Shown: positions 9,749 through 20,017 of the stretch, piece after piece
Layout: the number at the start of each line of letters is the position of its first letter
Position numbering within the stretch: the stretch's first letter is position 1
Source of the DNA: Pararge aegeria
Taxonomy: Eukaryota; Arthropoda; Insecta; Lepidoptera; Nymphalidae
Length of the DNA stretch: 64,000 nucleotides
Reading direction: 5' to 3'
NCBI RefSeq assembly: GCF_905163445.1
Contig: NC_053191.1
Span: 496,001 to 560,000, forward strand
The notes under the pieces: model-generated
Told to the model about the DNA's origin: nothing
The model's database searches: none
What the model saw: only the letters and a program-made list of their open reading frames with translations
Made by a program: the position numbers and the translations under genes

Positions 9749-9921
9749 TCACTCCAGCCAGCCGAGCTCACTCCAGAAGCTTAGCAGGCCGCCCAGGTCG
9801 CCAAGTGCTTCAGTCAGTGATGCTGGGGAGCTACTCCTCTACATCGGAGCATTACGTGTGTCGGTATTTAATCTGCTTCCATGCATGCTCTGCACAGAGG
9901 ACTGTCGGTTATACCTAAAAT
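9749..9921 (-). pseudogene. LINE-G ORF2 C-terminal knuckle, frameshifted
   Basis: Minus-strand frames read DSPLCRACMEAD, an in-frame stop, then IPTHVMLRCRGVAP, giving the C-x2-C...H-x4-C pattern found at the end of R1/Jockey-group LINE proteins. After a frame shift the typical ending LGDLGGLLSFWSELGWLE and TGA (9749-9751) appears. The combination identifies a dead R1/Jockey-like ORF2 terminus. Upstream coding is absent. Confidence 0.75.
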
Positions 9922-10121
9922 GAAAAGGTGGTAGTTTATTTGGCAATGCCCTGGTATGATGCTTCCTACCGTCCTCAGTTAACACAACATATTATGTCTT
10001 TAATGCAAATACGGTATCACTTAGTAAGTACATTAGTCCGCCTATACAGCAGTACACGCAGGGAGAGTTTAAAGGCTCATTTAGCGCAGCATCCGGCTAA
10101 CAACTGCGGCGTACGAGCTAG

Positions 10122-10233
10122 TATCGATATTATTACTCTTTTCTCCGGCTAGCCCTGCGCTGCACTCGTAAAAGCATTTCCGCCGCGCCCTATGGAGTGA
10201 AGTGCCGAGAAACCATCGATAATAATATCGATA
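10122..10233. repeat. Inverted TATCGATATTATTA pair
   Basis: A perfect 14-base inverted repeat (10122-10135 and 10220-10233) flanks 84 bases. Each arm contains TATCGATA, the DREF/BEAF binding core of insects. An extra ATCGATAA sits at 10216. It may be a regulatory pair or the ends of a small element. Confidence 0.5.
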
Positions 10234-10245
10234 AAAAGAGTGTAA

Positions 10246-10955
10246 TTATTTGCAAAATATTCAGTGTTTATTTCAGATTTTGCCATTGATACCAACAAAG
10301 GTTTTTGAGAAGAAAATATATCATTTTAAAAATGAACTTTGACTTTGATTCATTTTTTTGCATCTCTCTTGCAAATAAATAATTTTTTAAATCGTTTTAG
10401 TTTTGTCAATGAAAGGTTTATTTACCTTAGATACTTTATTACACGTGTTAATACTTGAAAATAAATGAAACCTAAACATGAACTCAATTTAGCTGTGAAC
10501 TTAGTGAAGCGGTGAATGATACAAACGTACATTGTAAGTACATGATAGTATCTAATTAAACTAAATCTAAATATTCGGTACATTATAAACAAAAGCAAAA
10601 CAGACAAGCGGCCTGGATAAGTGACATTTCACAAACCTGTTCGAATGAATCGGCCTTGGCAGTGAAACTAATATTTTTTGTTTGAACTCGCTAATCTGGA
10701 ACTGCCACTAGCCGGATTTGAAAAATCTTTTTTGCATTTGATAGCCTAATTAATGAGGAAGGCTATACGATATATAACTGTTTGAATTATCACCCCGGGT
10801 TAAATAGAGGATGAAAGTTTATATTAATGTCTAGTTTTGTTTAGTATCGTTACAGATAGGAGCTGGTATTTAAGTTGACAAATAAAGACTAACAAAACCT
10901 TTTACCCTCAAAGGGTTTGTAATAAACCTCTCTGGTCTTGCTTAATATAAGTGTC
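10246..10955. other. No recognised feature
   Basis: AT-rich. A TTTGACTTTGATT run near 10335 resembles a LINE tail but is too short to assign. Confidence 0.3.
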
Positions 10956-11031
10956 CTATCCCTAACAACTTTGCCCACTGTCATCTTAATCTGCATCATC
11001 ACCAGGGATTGCAGTGAAGGGTAACTTGTAC
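10956..11031 (+). mobile_element. SINE-C, 3' fragment
   Basis: CCTATCCCTAACAACTTTGC, then GCCCACTGTCATCTTAATCT, GCATCATCACCAGG and GGGTAACTTGTA correspond to the last 75 bases of SINE-C. Confidence 0.65.
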
Positions 11032-12048
11032 TGAACTCATTTTTTCAAATAAAGAAACTTCTTACTAGTAATAGGCATTAGGACGAAGTATTTACTGCAT
11101 CCAAAAATATCACATTGTTTCAGAAATTTAAGGTTTTGTTGCCATAAATTGCAAATTATATTATTAAAAAATTATTTGCCGCGAAAAAGCCCGCCAAGTG
11201 TCATGGCCGTCGACTCGTGACGTCATAGGCATTTTCCTAGTGCTCGCAGTATTCCTTGTTCTAAAGCTACTCGTAGCAACTGATAATTTGAATTTCGAAG
11301 GTCAAGCGGTACAAAATTATGTTTATAAAGGCGTGGCGTCATAATTTTGAAGTCGGCGTTTCACCTGCGGTTCCCTAGATTTTGCGGTTTTAATAATTCA
11401 AAATAAATACCAATCTCACTTCGGATATAAATAAAAATGCGTTATTCATAATGCATTAATCATACACATTAGATAGATATAATATTTTAGAAATTCTTTG
11501 TTATTGTCCTCGTGCCTATTACTTTTCTGAATAAATGAAGAACAACGAATGACAGTATTTTTTCGCGTGTTAAAGTGTTCAAGTTACTTCGAAATATAAA
11601 TAAAACCTTTGATAAGTTACCTCCTTTGCTGCCATGTTTAAGAGTAAAACATCGTTTTATTTTAAAATATCACGACCGAAGTTGTATGAAGACCGATATA
11701 ATATATATTTATAGACAGGCCTTCATACAACTGGCCGGCCGCTGCTCGCATGTATTTTGCCAGTGCAACAATTATTATCTATATGTTCGAGAGCAATATA
11801 ATTTTACTTCTGTATACGTACGTGATAATTTGATTTTATGTTACCTACCTACGGTTAATAATATCCCAACCCTAAAGGAAACGCTCGATTGACTCCGTGG
11901 CTCCAGGTCAGTTAGGTTTAGTGCACTATTGTCTCCCCGGAGGGGGAGGGGGATATCGACCATTTACTGCACTCACTTTTCAATAAACAACTCATTGACG
12001 ACTTAAGTATTAACTGGACTTCCTTTATACTACAAAGGTACATTTGAA
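11032..12048. other. No recognised repeat; contains a CRE-like palindrome
   Basis: A patch at 11180-11240 is richer in CpG and holds a perfect TGACGTCA at 11218-11225, the CREB/ATF site. A 105-codon plus-strand frame (11575-11892) has no recognisable motif. No gene is claimed. Confidence 0.3.
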
Positions 12049-12280
12049 AATTGTACCTAACACTTACGTGTTAAGTCTTGGAATCGTATGGATACACTTC
12101 GTGTACCTTAAAGATATTTACAAGGTGGACCGGCTATTAAGAACTTTCTTATAGTGAAAACGGAATGTGAACTTTGAAAGCAAAGTCCACATTCAAACAT
12201 TGACTCAAATACGGAGAAGTTATAATTTTGCTCTACCGGAATAATTATTGAAAGAACCACTTTCAATAATTATTCCGGGT
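12049..12280. repeat. Run of four short hairpins
   Basis: In order: AACACTTACGTGTT; ACACTTCGTGT; a 14-base arm pair with one mismatch at 12163-12176 and 12181-12194; and a perfect 19-base arm pair at 12236-12254 and 12260-12278 with a five-base loop. The last is the strongest. It may be a decayed fold-back element. Confidence 0.6.
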
Positions 12281-12557
12281 ACTTTGTTTACCAACAATCT
12301 TAAGAAATACTTATTACATTTTGCTATTTAAGACAGAGAGATAAATGCCTTAAATATTGTGGATCTTCGATCTTATTTAATTGATCGAAGTGGAATAAAA
12401 TAAGATTGTAATATATTCATATGTCTTTAGTATCAAATTTAATAAGTGCATTTAGTTTTTTAAAATAAATACTATTAACTTCAACATTATAACAAATGCA
12501 ATCTTTAGCAAATTTAACGCACGTTTCGAGATAGGAACCTCACCATAAGATGCATGG

Positions 12558-12652
12558 TAACTTAAAGTTAAAGTCAAATATTTCTTTATTTAAATAGGCA
12601 GGATATATGGTACTTTTGATGCGTACATTACATGTAAAATATAACGTAGAAG
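12558..12652 (-). mobile_element. LINE-1 tail fragment
   Basis: Minus strand reads TGCCTATTTAAATAAAGAAA followed by a TTTGACTTTAACTTT tail. Only the last part of the UTR is kept. Confidence 0.5.
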
Positions 12653-12659
12653 TGAGTTG

Positions 12660-12750
12660 AGGGCGATAGAGTCACTACAAACGGACAGACTTGACGTTTC
12701 AAAAGTGCTTATATTGGGCCTACTTGAAATAAATGAATTTTGAATTTTGA
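12660..12750 (+). mobile_element. LINE-D tail fragment
   Basis: ATAGAGTCACTACAAACGGA, CAGACTTGACGTTTCAAAAG, GGCCTACTTGAAATAAATG and a GAATTTTGAATTTTGA tail. It lies head-on to the LINE-1 tail just before it. Confidence 0.75.
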
Positions 12751-13308
12751 TAACTGCATATTATGTATCTAAAACCGAACCGAATAACATTTCAAGTTGA
12801 AATTATTTTAAAATGTATTTCATACAAATTAACAGATCAATTAAAAGAGACAACTGGACGTATACTTAAAAAAATAAAATCATAAGTGAAAAATGGTCAA
12901 AAGGCAACTTTATCTAGACTTATTATCTCGAGCAGGTTGTCCCATCTGTCTTATAGGCGCTATCTTTTATAGTGCGCGTTGCTGAGTGTCCTCTGTTAGT
13001 GAAATGTTTAGTTCAATTGAAGCATGCAATTGATTTAGAAGAGTTGGGGCTTTGAGGGTCCTTTACGTCTATTGTGGAGACTCGATGAAGTTAAATGTTT
13101 GGGTGGAGCATTCCGTTAGGCATTGTTTTTGTTTCTGAAAGCGCAGTAAGTTCTATAGGTAAAGGTATATCACATTATAAACTGAAACATCAAACTATTT
13201 TAACTCTGAATTAAGTTTATTATTTTTCTTCTTGACACTTTCCACTTTAAATTACATCGACTACAGATTATGTATAATTTTGACCAGTCTAAACGAATAT
13301 ACCTTTTT
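12751..13308. other. No recognised feature
   Basis: AT-rich without a named repeat or gene signal. Confidence 0.3.
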
Positions 13309-13835
13309 GAAATAAAACTACTTTAGGCGCGACTAGGGAGTAACTTTTCTGACGGAAGTAACGCTTACGTCATGCGTCTGTGTAGTTTCCGCTATTTAAA
13401 AATAATAATTTAGATTGGTCGTAAGTATATGTACTACATATACTCCACGCTTCTTGACTTATACGCCAGCTAGTGGCAAATATCATAATGAGGATTATTT
13501 ATTACCAATATTTTCAAACGGATCTATTGTGAATAGCAAAGTGAATAAAAATTCAACAGTTTTGAAGAAAATATTTTAAATTGCAAAGTTTTTTGATAAT
13601 CTCTAAATATACTTGTTTATTTATTACTTTTGTAAAAAGTAAATTATTAATAAATTTTCTGCCGATTGCGACATTCTATAATATTCAATGACTAGGTTAT
13701 ATTGACATGTGCTGATCTAACCTTAAATTTTCTACTCTCAATTATTCTTTTTATCATATGAAAATATTTATAAGATGTGAAACTGATATTAATGAATTTT
13801 AAATAGAATATTTCACTCTTTCATCAATAAATAAT
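13309..13835 (+). mobile_element. MITE-1, longest copy
   Basis: Starts GAAATAAAACTACTTTAGG (family start GAAGTAAAACTTCTTTAGG) then CGCGACTAGGGAGTAAC, GTAGTTTCCGCTATTTAAAA, ATTGGTCGTAAGTATATG, the ATACGCCAGCTAGTGGCAAA block, AAATTCAACAGTTTTGAAG and CTACTCTCAATTATTC. The right terminus is lost or decayed. There is no coding capacity. Other copies are at 19520, 32231 and 35334. Confidence 0.8.
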
Positions 13836-14247
13836 CTATACTTATAATAAATCTGTAACTGGAAGATTTCTAAGTAAATCTAATCCAGGGCGTCCTGATT
13901 CGTTGTTGAACATACTAGTTAACTAACGAGGCAGTCTTCAAGTGTGGCACGTTCGTATTTATTTTTTGTTTAGCGACAAATTCTACATACCTTAAGTACC
14001 CATTGCTGTGTTATTATGGTAAAGTAAATACAAGGTTATGGAAAATTGCAGTCGCTATTTTGTTTGCATGCGGCTGCTATGACAACGACTGAGCATGCGA
14101 TAAAAATTAATAGTCCTATGGAATTATGAAACAAAGAAAACGCGACATCTTTTCAACTTTCTCTACCCGCGATAGCACGGAGTTTGTTTATGGGTTTATG
14201 GTGTTGTTAGGCTTTATTTCTATCCAATTGTCGAAGTATCTCTATTT
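13836..14247. other. No recognised feature
   Basis: Mixed composition; no gene or named repeat seen. Confidence 0.3.
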
Positions 14248-14425
14248 GACGACGTGCCTGGTACAGAGGTTGATATGAGGAAGGTCCCGTGTTCGATCTT
14301 CGGCCGGGGCAATATAGTAATTTATTATGTCTGTATTTTCAGTGGCAGGCTTCGGCCTTGCTAATGACGTGCCACCAAGTGATTTGGCGTTCCGGTACGA
14401 TGAGGTGCGGAATAGGTTATAAGGT
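14248..14425 (+). mobile_element. SINE-C, 5' part
   Basis: GACGACGTGCCTGGTACAGA head, B-box-like GTGTTCGATCTTC, GGCAGGCTTCGGCC, then GATTTGGCGTTCCGGTACGA. The 3' end is missing. Confidence 0.7.
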
Positions 14426-14487
14426 AGGCCGGGTTTATGGTGAAGATGAATAATCGTTTACCAAAGATCGCAAGAGAAAGAACTAGA

Positions 14488-14797
14488 GATAATCCAGTGG
14501 GTAGAACTTTAACTTTACTTTTGGGGGGCCGAGTTCCAGCAGGCACCTCTAACTTTTCTGTGTTATGTTAAGTTTTTCGCTTTCTTTAAGCAATTAAAAT
14601 ATCACTTGCTTCAACGGCGAAGGAAAACATCGCGAGAAAACTTGCGTGCCTGAGAGTTTTACATAATGTTTTCAAATGTGTGTTAAATCCACCAATCTGC
14701 ACTGGGCCAGCTTTACACCGTAACTCCTTGTCTTTGTGGGAGTTTGAGGAGGAGACCCGCTGTACTTGGCCGATAATGGGTTCGTTTGATGATAGAG
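14488..14797 (+). mobile_element. SINE-B, nearly complete
   Basis: AATCCAGTGGGTAG, GGGGGGCCGAGTTCCAGC, GCAGGCACCTCTAAC, AATATCACTTGCTTCAACGG, GAAGGAAAACATCGCGAG, CACTGGGCCAGC and GGAGGAGACCCGC follow in order. The B box carries a deletion (GAGTTCCAGC for GAGTTCGAATCCCAGC). Confidence 0.8.
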
Positions 14798-14999
14798 ATC
14801 GCAATGAAGCGAGCAGTATAGTGGATCTAATCTCTGTCTAGTGGCCAAGTTTCGAACCCCTAATAGGGTATCGTCATCAGCAGCTTGGCTCTTGCCAAAT
14901 CCACGGCGCGCCACGTTCTAGGGCTCTGTTTGGCATCACGTCTTATGCTAAGTGCTTACGTGGCGTATTTTATGGCATGCTGCCCTGAAATGAAGCTTA

Positions 15000-15330
15000 A
15001 AATTCAAAATTCAAAATTCATTTATTTCAAGTAGTCCTAATTTATAAGCCCCTTTGAAACGTCAAGTCAGTCTGTTTTGTAGTGACTCTAACACCGGTTC
15101 GACAGATCCACTAAGAAGAGCCGGCAAGAAACTCAGCAGATTGCTTTTTTCCAACATCATTTTATAATTTAAGTTTTTTTAAAAATCTTTAGAATTTTTC
15201 TGTTTTGTGAGAGATGAGAGCGGAGTGGCCTGCTTCCAAGCAGGAATCCTTCCTTCCTTGTCGTTAAGGAATTCATCAATCGTGTAGTAACCACGATTTG
15301 TTAAATGTGTTTTAATATATTGTTTATCCC
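15000..15330 (-). mobile_element. LINE-D 3' end with coding terminus
   Basis: On the minus strand a frame from 15322 to 15186 reads QYIKTHLTNRGYYTIDEFLN then DKEGRIPAWKQATPLSSLT. This is the C-terminus of the LINE-D reverse transcriptase (family pattern YYTIDEFLNDKxAWK). The UTR follows with GAAACTCAGCAG-complement and CTTGACGTTTCAAAGG, and the insertion ends in repeated GAATTTT. It is a 5'-truncated copy with limited decay. Confidence 0.8.
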
Positions 15331-15380
15331 CACAAAGGATTTCTGTTCTTTTCTCAGACGATATGCAGATATCTTTATTT

Positions 15381-15620
15381 GCTACACTCCGCGAAAGGCG
15401 GGAGAATCTATATGGTGTAGTTTATAATTTCTCCAATCCTTACACTCCACACGAAACACTATGCTATAAATAATTGTTAAGACAACATCTCCTGAGGATG
15501 CTCCGGTTTCGGAGCGAAACGTCGAGGGTACATTGCCGAAGATCTGTTTGCTGTAAATTACACCATACAGATACTCCTGCTTTTCGCGGAGTATAGCAAT
15601 TAAGATTAATTTTCATAAGG
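15381..15620 (+). mobile_element. Penelope-like repeat, copy 1, with hammerhead-like core
   Basis: Left arm (15381-15447) is the reverse complement of the right arm (CCATACAG, CTCCTGCTTTTCGCGGAGTA), which has lost part of its start. Between them CTGAGGA (15492-15498), a hairpin GCTCC...GGAGC, and GAAAC (15516-15520) follow in the order of a hammerhead ribozyme core. Such cores sit in the pseudo-LTRs of Penelope-like elements. The stem II of this copy is the best preserved in the window. No reverse transcriptase coding is present. Confidence 0.6.
15484..15530 (+). ncRNA. Hammerhead-like ribozyme motif
   Basis: Order CTGAGGA, five-base-pair stem GCTCC/GGAGC with a GGTTTC loop, GAAAC. Conserved boxes fit the hammerhead core CUGANGA...GAAA. 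Deviations: one extra U between the first box and the stem, a very short stem III region (the GTGCGTA of other copies is reduced to GTC), and a weak stem I (CTC/GAG). Cleavage activity is not assured. Confidence 0.4.
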
Positions 15621-15988
15621 TAGCATAATTTTAAAAAATCTTTACGACAGCCCGACAGGCGTGGCAGAATGATTTATTAAAAAGGTTATTTTGTTATATA
15701 TCAATATTGCCGGCAGTCTTGCGTAATATTGGTGAACAGTTAGGCGCCACTTCAGTATATGTACGCTACAAATGTACTCAATTGCTTATCGTGATTATTG
15801 CTAATCGATAGTAATTCATGTTTACGATTGTCCTTATCGGTTATTATATTTGCGTGTCCCTGTGGACTACGTGATTTGCATCACATAACCGCTAAAGATT
15901 AGGCTGAAGGTACAAGAGATACCAGCTGACTTTGTTGCAGGCCTCTGTTTAGAACTGATACCAGAGTTTGTCAATCAATCAATCAAAT
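15621..15988. other. No recognised feature
   Basis: AT-rich; GATTATTGCTAATCG near 15792 is a small imperfect palindrome. Nothing else stands out. Confidence 0.3.
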
Positions 15989-16086
15989 ATAAAATAAATA
16001 TAAATATACTACGACAACACACACATCGCCATCTAGCCCCAAAGTAATGGGTACTAAGATGACTGATGAATATTTTTATGAATAAC
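15989..16086 (-). mobile_element. SINE-A, 3' end with internal deletion
   Basis: Minus strand: TTCATAAAAATATTCATCAG, TTAGTACCCATTACTTTGGG, GCTAGATGGCGATGTGTGTG. The CACAAGCTACGC block is deleted. Confidence 0.75.
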
Positions 16087-16091
16087 TAGTG

Positions 16092-16236
16092 GCACAATGT
16101 GATTGAATGGTTGAGAAAAGTCAATAAAAACAATCCTTGATGCGTATTATATATCATGCTAAAATTTCAGCCCGATCGGTGCAGAACTTTTTGAGTTTTT
16201 GAAGCGTACACAAACCAACATAACGTTTTAAAATAT
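16092..16236 (-). mobile_element. Short Helitron-like element (GTTGGTTTGTGTACGCTTC type)
   Basis: Minus strand reads GTTGGTTTGTGTACGCTTCA, AAAACTCAAAAAGTTCTGCA, CGAT-GGGCTGAAATTTTAGC and ATCAAGGATTGTTTTTATTG. A sister copy lies at 57449-57585 (plus). Terminal Helitron signals are not clear. Confidence 0.5.
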
Positions 16237-16245
16237 TTAGACTAG

Positions 16246-16484
16246 CTGTAAGTGGAAAACCATGGCCTATAAACAGAGCAATACTACACAGGGCAAGGAG
16301 CACTTCTTGCAACGCGCCGCCCTGTGTCCATCAATTTGAGGCGTAGCTGTAATTACACCGGCAACCACGCCCTTCAGACCGGAACAAATCATTGAAACAA
16401 TGCTGCTTGGCGGCAGAAATAAGCATGGCGATAGTAGGTACTTCCCCGGACGAGCTCTGTCACAAATAGCTTTATTACTATTTA
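16246..16484 (+). repeat. Dispersed repeat E (ACACCGGCAACCACGCCCTT type)
   Basis: Begins AAGTGGAAAACCATGGCCTA, continues GTAATTACACCGGCAACCAC, GACCGGAACA, CTTGGCGGCAGAAATAAGCA and ends near GACGAGCTCTGTCACAAA. Other pieces are at 19345, 35165, 42090, 48180 and 53153. Its class is unknown to me, though the matches suggest a LINE 3' region in reverse. Confidence 0.6.
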
Positions 16485-16530
16485 ACAACTACTGTAACAA
16501 CTGTATTCTGATCTTTCGTCACCACACTGC
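16485..16530 (+). repeat. Fragment of dispersed repeat F
   Basis: CAACTGTATTCTGATCTTTC and GTCACCACACTGCAT match blocks at 29300-29358 and 62528-62572. Confidence 0.5.
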
Positions 16531-16874
16531 ATGCGAGTTATAACTGTGACAAATAAATCGAAGCAGCCATTTCCTAAACAAAAAATACGAATAAACAAAC
16601 ATTCCTATTTATATATTAGATGTGCCTGCGGCATGCCCTATACCAAATGACTGCAAATAATGTGTGCAATAAAAGCAGCACTACATATTAGTCGATAGCG
16701 CTTCGTAAGCGACGTTGATTCAAGTTGGTAAATGGATGGGTGCCCGTTTTTGACAGATAATTTGATATCAATCAGTCTTAGCTCCTATCACTGACGCAGA
16801 ATAGTTATTGTATAGGAAGTATCGAATTCGCATTGTTAGTTGATACACTAAAGATAATTTCAAACATTTTTTTT

Positions 16875-17256
16875 TTTAGTCCTAGCACTAAAGTCTAGCA
16901 CTAAATATATGACAATATTTTATAAATTCAGTATCGTTAAGCCTTATGTTAGCGGTTTGCTGTTATCCACTGAGGAGTTCTATCCTCTATCTCAAAACAT
17001 ATTTATCAGATCCTCCAGAATTTAACCTTTCCAGTACAGAAAGAATTATTTAAATCGGTTAACATTTGACAGAGTTATGGTGATAAATCGTCAAACAATT
17101 TCATCCATCTCCTAAAGGAACTGAGTTGAATTTCGGGATAAAAAGTATCCTATGTCCTACCTCGTAGTATGAACTCAAATAGTACAAAGTTTCATTTAAA
17201 TTAATTCAGTAGTATCGGCGTGATGCGCAGCCCAGATACAAACAGAAAGACTGATA
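16875..17256 (-). mobile_element. LEP1-type Helitron, internal part
   Basis: Aligns through most of its length with the minus-strand LEP1 copy at 20924-21336 (AGCGGTTTGCTGTTATCCAC, TATTTAAATCGGTTA, GGGATAAAAAGTATCCTA, GTACAAAGTTTCAT). Both termini are missing. Confidence 0.7.
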
Positions 17257-18475
17257 GACACGAATGAAAAACTGTGTTGAGTTTAATATCGGTTATAGAG
17301 AGCCCTACGAAAAAAAAATTTAAAATATCTTCAATGTAGTATTGAATTTTACCCGTTTCAGTGTTATTGTGAGTATAGATATAGATAAGTTATCTACTTA
17401 TATTTATTTATTGAAAATCTTAATGAAATAATGAGTTGTAGCAAATAGTCAGATAGAGAGAAGGAAGAAGTCACGAATTATTTGTAGGTACTTTTAACCA
17501 TTTTGGTACATAAAAATAAGTTTAATAAACTAGTCAATTATTATAAAACAAGAATAGAGATACTCGTAGGTATTTTGGTATGCTGCGGCGATTTTAATGA
17601 GACATAACGTCGACTATTTATAGTCCACTTCATTTATTATAAGTATACATACATCTTTATCGAGGACATAAATGTCTTCAACAAAAGTGATCGCATATCT
17701 TGCTGTTCCGCAAACAATATTTTTTTGTACTGGAGGACAGTTTTTGTATAAAAATACCTTTGCGGTGTGTTCACAATAATTCAGAATTCGTAAAGTGCGG
17801 CGCGTCCGAATGTGCGATCGACTTAAAGAAGAAAAGTTAAAAGAACAATTTATTGACAACAAAAAATATTTCTTAATCACTACCAATACTTTTTGTATTA
17901 AGCCCTTTAAACCATTTAAAACATATCGAGTTACAGTTAATTGTGTCATTAAAATAATCGAAATGATTTGTATGCAATTAAATATAATAAGAAATCGCAA
18001 GTTAATAATATAGGTAAGTATCGGTCGATGTTTCCTACCGAGTTTTTGACGTAGCTATAAATTCAATAATTAAACATGTCTCTTTATGGGTTATTTCATA
18101 TTATTTAGTATTATAGACAGCAATGATAAAACGTGTTGTTTATTGGCAGATAAGTATGATATTTTTTTAAACTTTGTCCGATAGTTAATTGGAAGCCCCA
18201 ACGGTTACAAATAGAGTTGATATTTTACTCCTTGATTTACAGCAACGGGAAAAAGATGGAAGAGAGTTCATAATCAAAGGTACATAATAAACTATAGATT
18301 ATAGCAGCAGAAAGCTCGGAAATGGTTTCCAGTTATTACTTGCTCCACTTACCAGTCTATTTCTCTCTACGTACATAGGTGAAAAGGTTAGGATGAGAAA
18401 TTTAATATTATTTCACTTTTCAACAATATCTAACAAAGAAAAGAATATGATATTACAAAAATAAAACTAAGTTAA
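17257..18475. other. Unrecognised stretch with overlapping open frames
   Basis: Between 17614 and 18013 a 128-codon minus frame overlaps a 72-codon plus frame and a 35-codon plus frame starting at 17671. None shows a motif I recognise, and the translation is rich in Ile, Leu and Lys as expected from AT-rich DNA. This is the longest unbroken frame in the window. I call no gene. Confidence 0.3.
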
Positions 18476-18961
18476 GCGAAGTTCTTCAGTAATTCTTTCA
18501 CCTTTAAGGCAATTATGCTCTGGAACAATCTGCCTGCTGAAATCCGTGGTAGTAGTTCCCTTTCGATATTTAAGAGTCGTCTGAAGGACGTGAGACGTGA
18601 GATTTGAGTGATGGAATTCGAAGTAGATTCTTTATTCTTTCTTTTAAATTGTGTGTTAAAATCTACTTAAATATATTAAGTTTGTTATAAATTTATATAT
18701 ATTATGTTTATTTTTTATTTATATATTACGTATATTTATTTAAATTATATATGTATTTGTATTTTGGTATTTATGTTTCAATACTCTTGGCACTATCCCG
18801 TTCTCTTGCTGTAAGTCATATCTACAAAGGTTGCCTGTAAGAGATTGCTTGCAGCAATAAGGTCGCCTTAGCATGTCTACATTGTGTACAGTATACTCCT
18901 TACTGTTTCTTTTCCTGTATGTTACACGTGCAATAAAGTATTTCTTCTTCTTCTTCTTCTT
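18476..18961 (+). mobile_element. Non-LTR retrotransposon 3' end with (TTC)n tail
   Basis: The frame 18476-18607 is open and reads FKAIMLWNNLPAEIRGSSSL then SIFKSRLKDVRREI and TGA. LWNxLP...SxxxFKxxL is the standard C-terminus of Jockey/CR1-group reverse transcriptases. A 350-base AT-rich UTR follows, ending GCAATAAAGTATTTCTTC and TTC repeats. The coding end is undamaged over these 44 codons, which suggests a fairly young 5'-truncated insertion. Confidence 0.75.
18941..18961 (+). repeat. (TTC)n microsatellite
   Basis: Seven TTC-type units at the 3' end of the LINE insertion, acting as its tail. Confidence 0.85.
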
Positions 18962-19344
18962 AAGCGAACACACTAAGTAATTAAATATAAGACAGGATTT
19001 CCTATGCTCAGAATGATCGAGTAATATTATGTGTGTGTAAATGTTATCCAAGTATTAGTTCTCGAGGTATTTGGTGTATTCTAGGTTTCATTATAAATTA
19101 ACTTGTTTAAGTTGTAACTTACTTAAGTGGCAAAATGTGTTTAGATTGTTATCTCATTCCTAGATATCATTGCTTAAACAACTGTCAACAAGTCAACGCA
19201 TTGGTTTAATATGTTACCGTCGGAGTCAACGCCTCAGTAATATGCACACATAAGCAGGTACATACGAGAATTTAAAATTGAAGAGTCTGTCTGTACGTTA
19301 TTACGAAACATGCTTTTTTCTGCCTTTTATTAAGTTCCAATCCA
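18962..19344. other. No recognised feature
   Basis: AT-rich; no gene or named repeat. Confidence 0.3.
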
Positions 19345-19466
19345 CGTGCCTGTAATTACACCGGCAACCGCACCCTTCAGACCGGAACTCAGAAATGCTG
19401 CTTGATGGCAGAAATAAGCATGGCGGTGGACGGTTTCTGGACGAGCTCTTTCACAAAAAAGCCGTA
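19345..19466 (+). repeat. Dispersed repeat E fragment
   Basis: GTAATTACACCGGCAACCGC, CCCTTCAGACCGGAACTC, TGGCAGAAATAAGCATGGCG and GACGAGCTCTTTCACAAA. Confidence 0.65.
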
Positions 19467-19519
19467 CTGCTAGTAAATAATTTTCCATGGTACAAATTAA
19501 ATCGATTTGACGGATTTTT

Positions 19520-20017
19520 GAAGAAAAACTTCTTTAGGCGCGACTAGTGAGTAACCCGGATTTTTTTCTCAGTGTAGTTTCCGCTATTTAAAAATAATAA
19601 TTTGGATTGGTCGTAAGTATATGTCATATACTCCACGCTCTTATACATATCGCTCACGTATCTTATACGCCAGCTAGTGGCAAATATCATAATCGATTAG
19701 GATTTTTTATTTCCAATTATTTCAAACGGATCAACTGTGAATAACAAAGTGAATAAAAATTCAACAGTTTTGAAAAAATATTTTAAATTGCAAAAACGAT
19801 TGCGTCGTTCTATAGTATACAATGCCAAGGTTATCTAACCTTCATTTTCTACTCTCAATTATTCTATTTAACAAATGAAAATATTTATAAAATGTGAAAG
19901 TGATATTAATGAATTTTAAATAGAAAATAAAATGAAATAATGAATATTAAATGAAATGGCGGAGTCCAAGGAACATTTTACTCTTTCATCTATAAATAGT
20001 AATAAAAGCTTTACTTC
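19520..20017 (+). mobile_element. MITE-1, both ends present
   Basis: Left end GAAGAAAAACTTCTTTAGGC, right end AAAGCTTTACTTC, which pair as inverted repeats. Internal blocks match the copy at 13309 with several indels, and a 40-base piece (TGAAATAATGAATATTAAAT) is unique to this copy. No coding. Confidence 0.8.
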
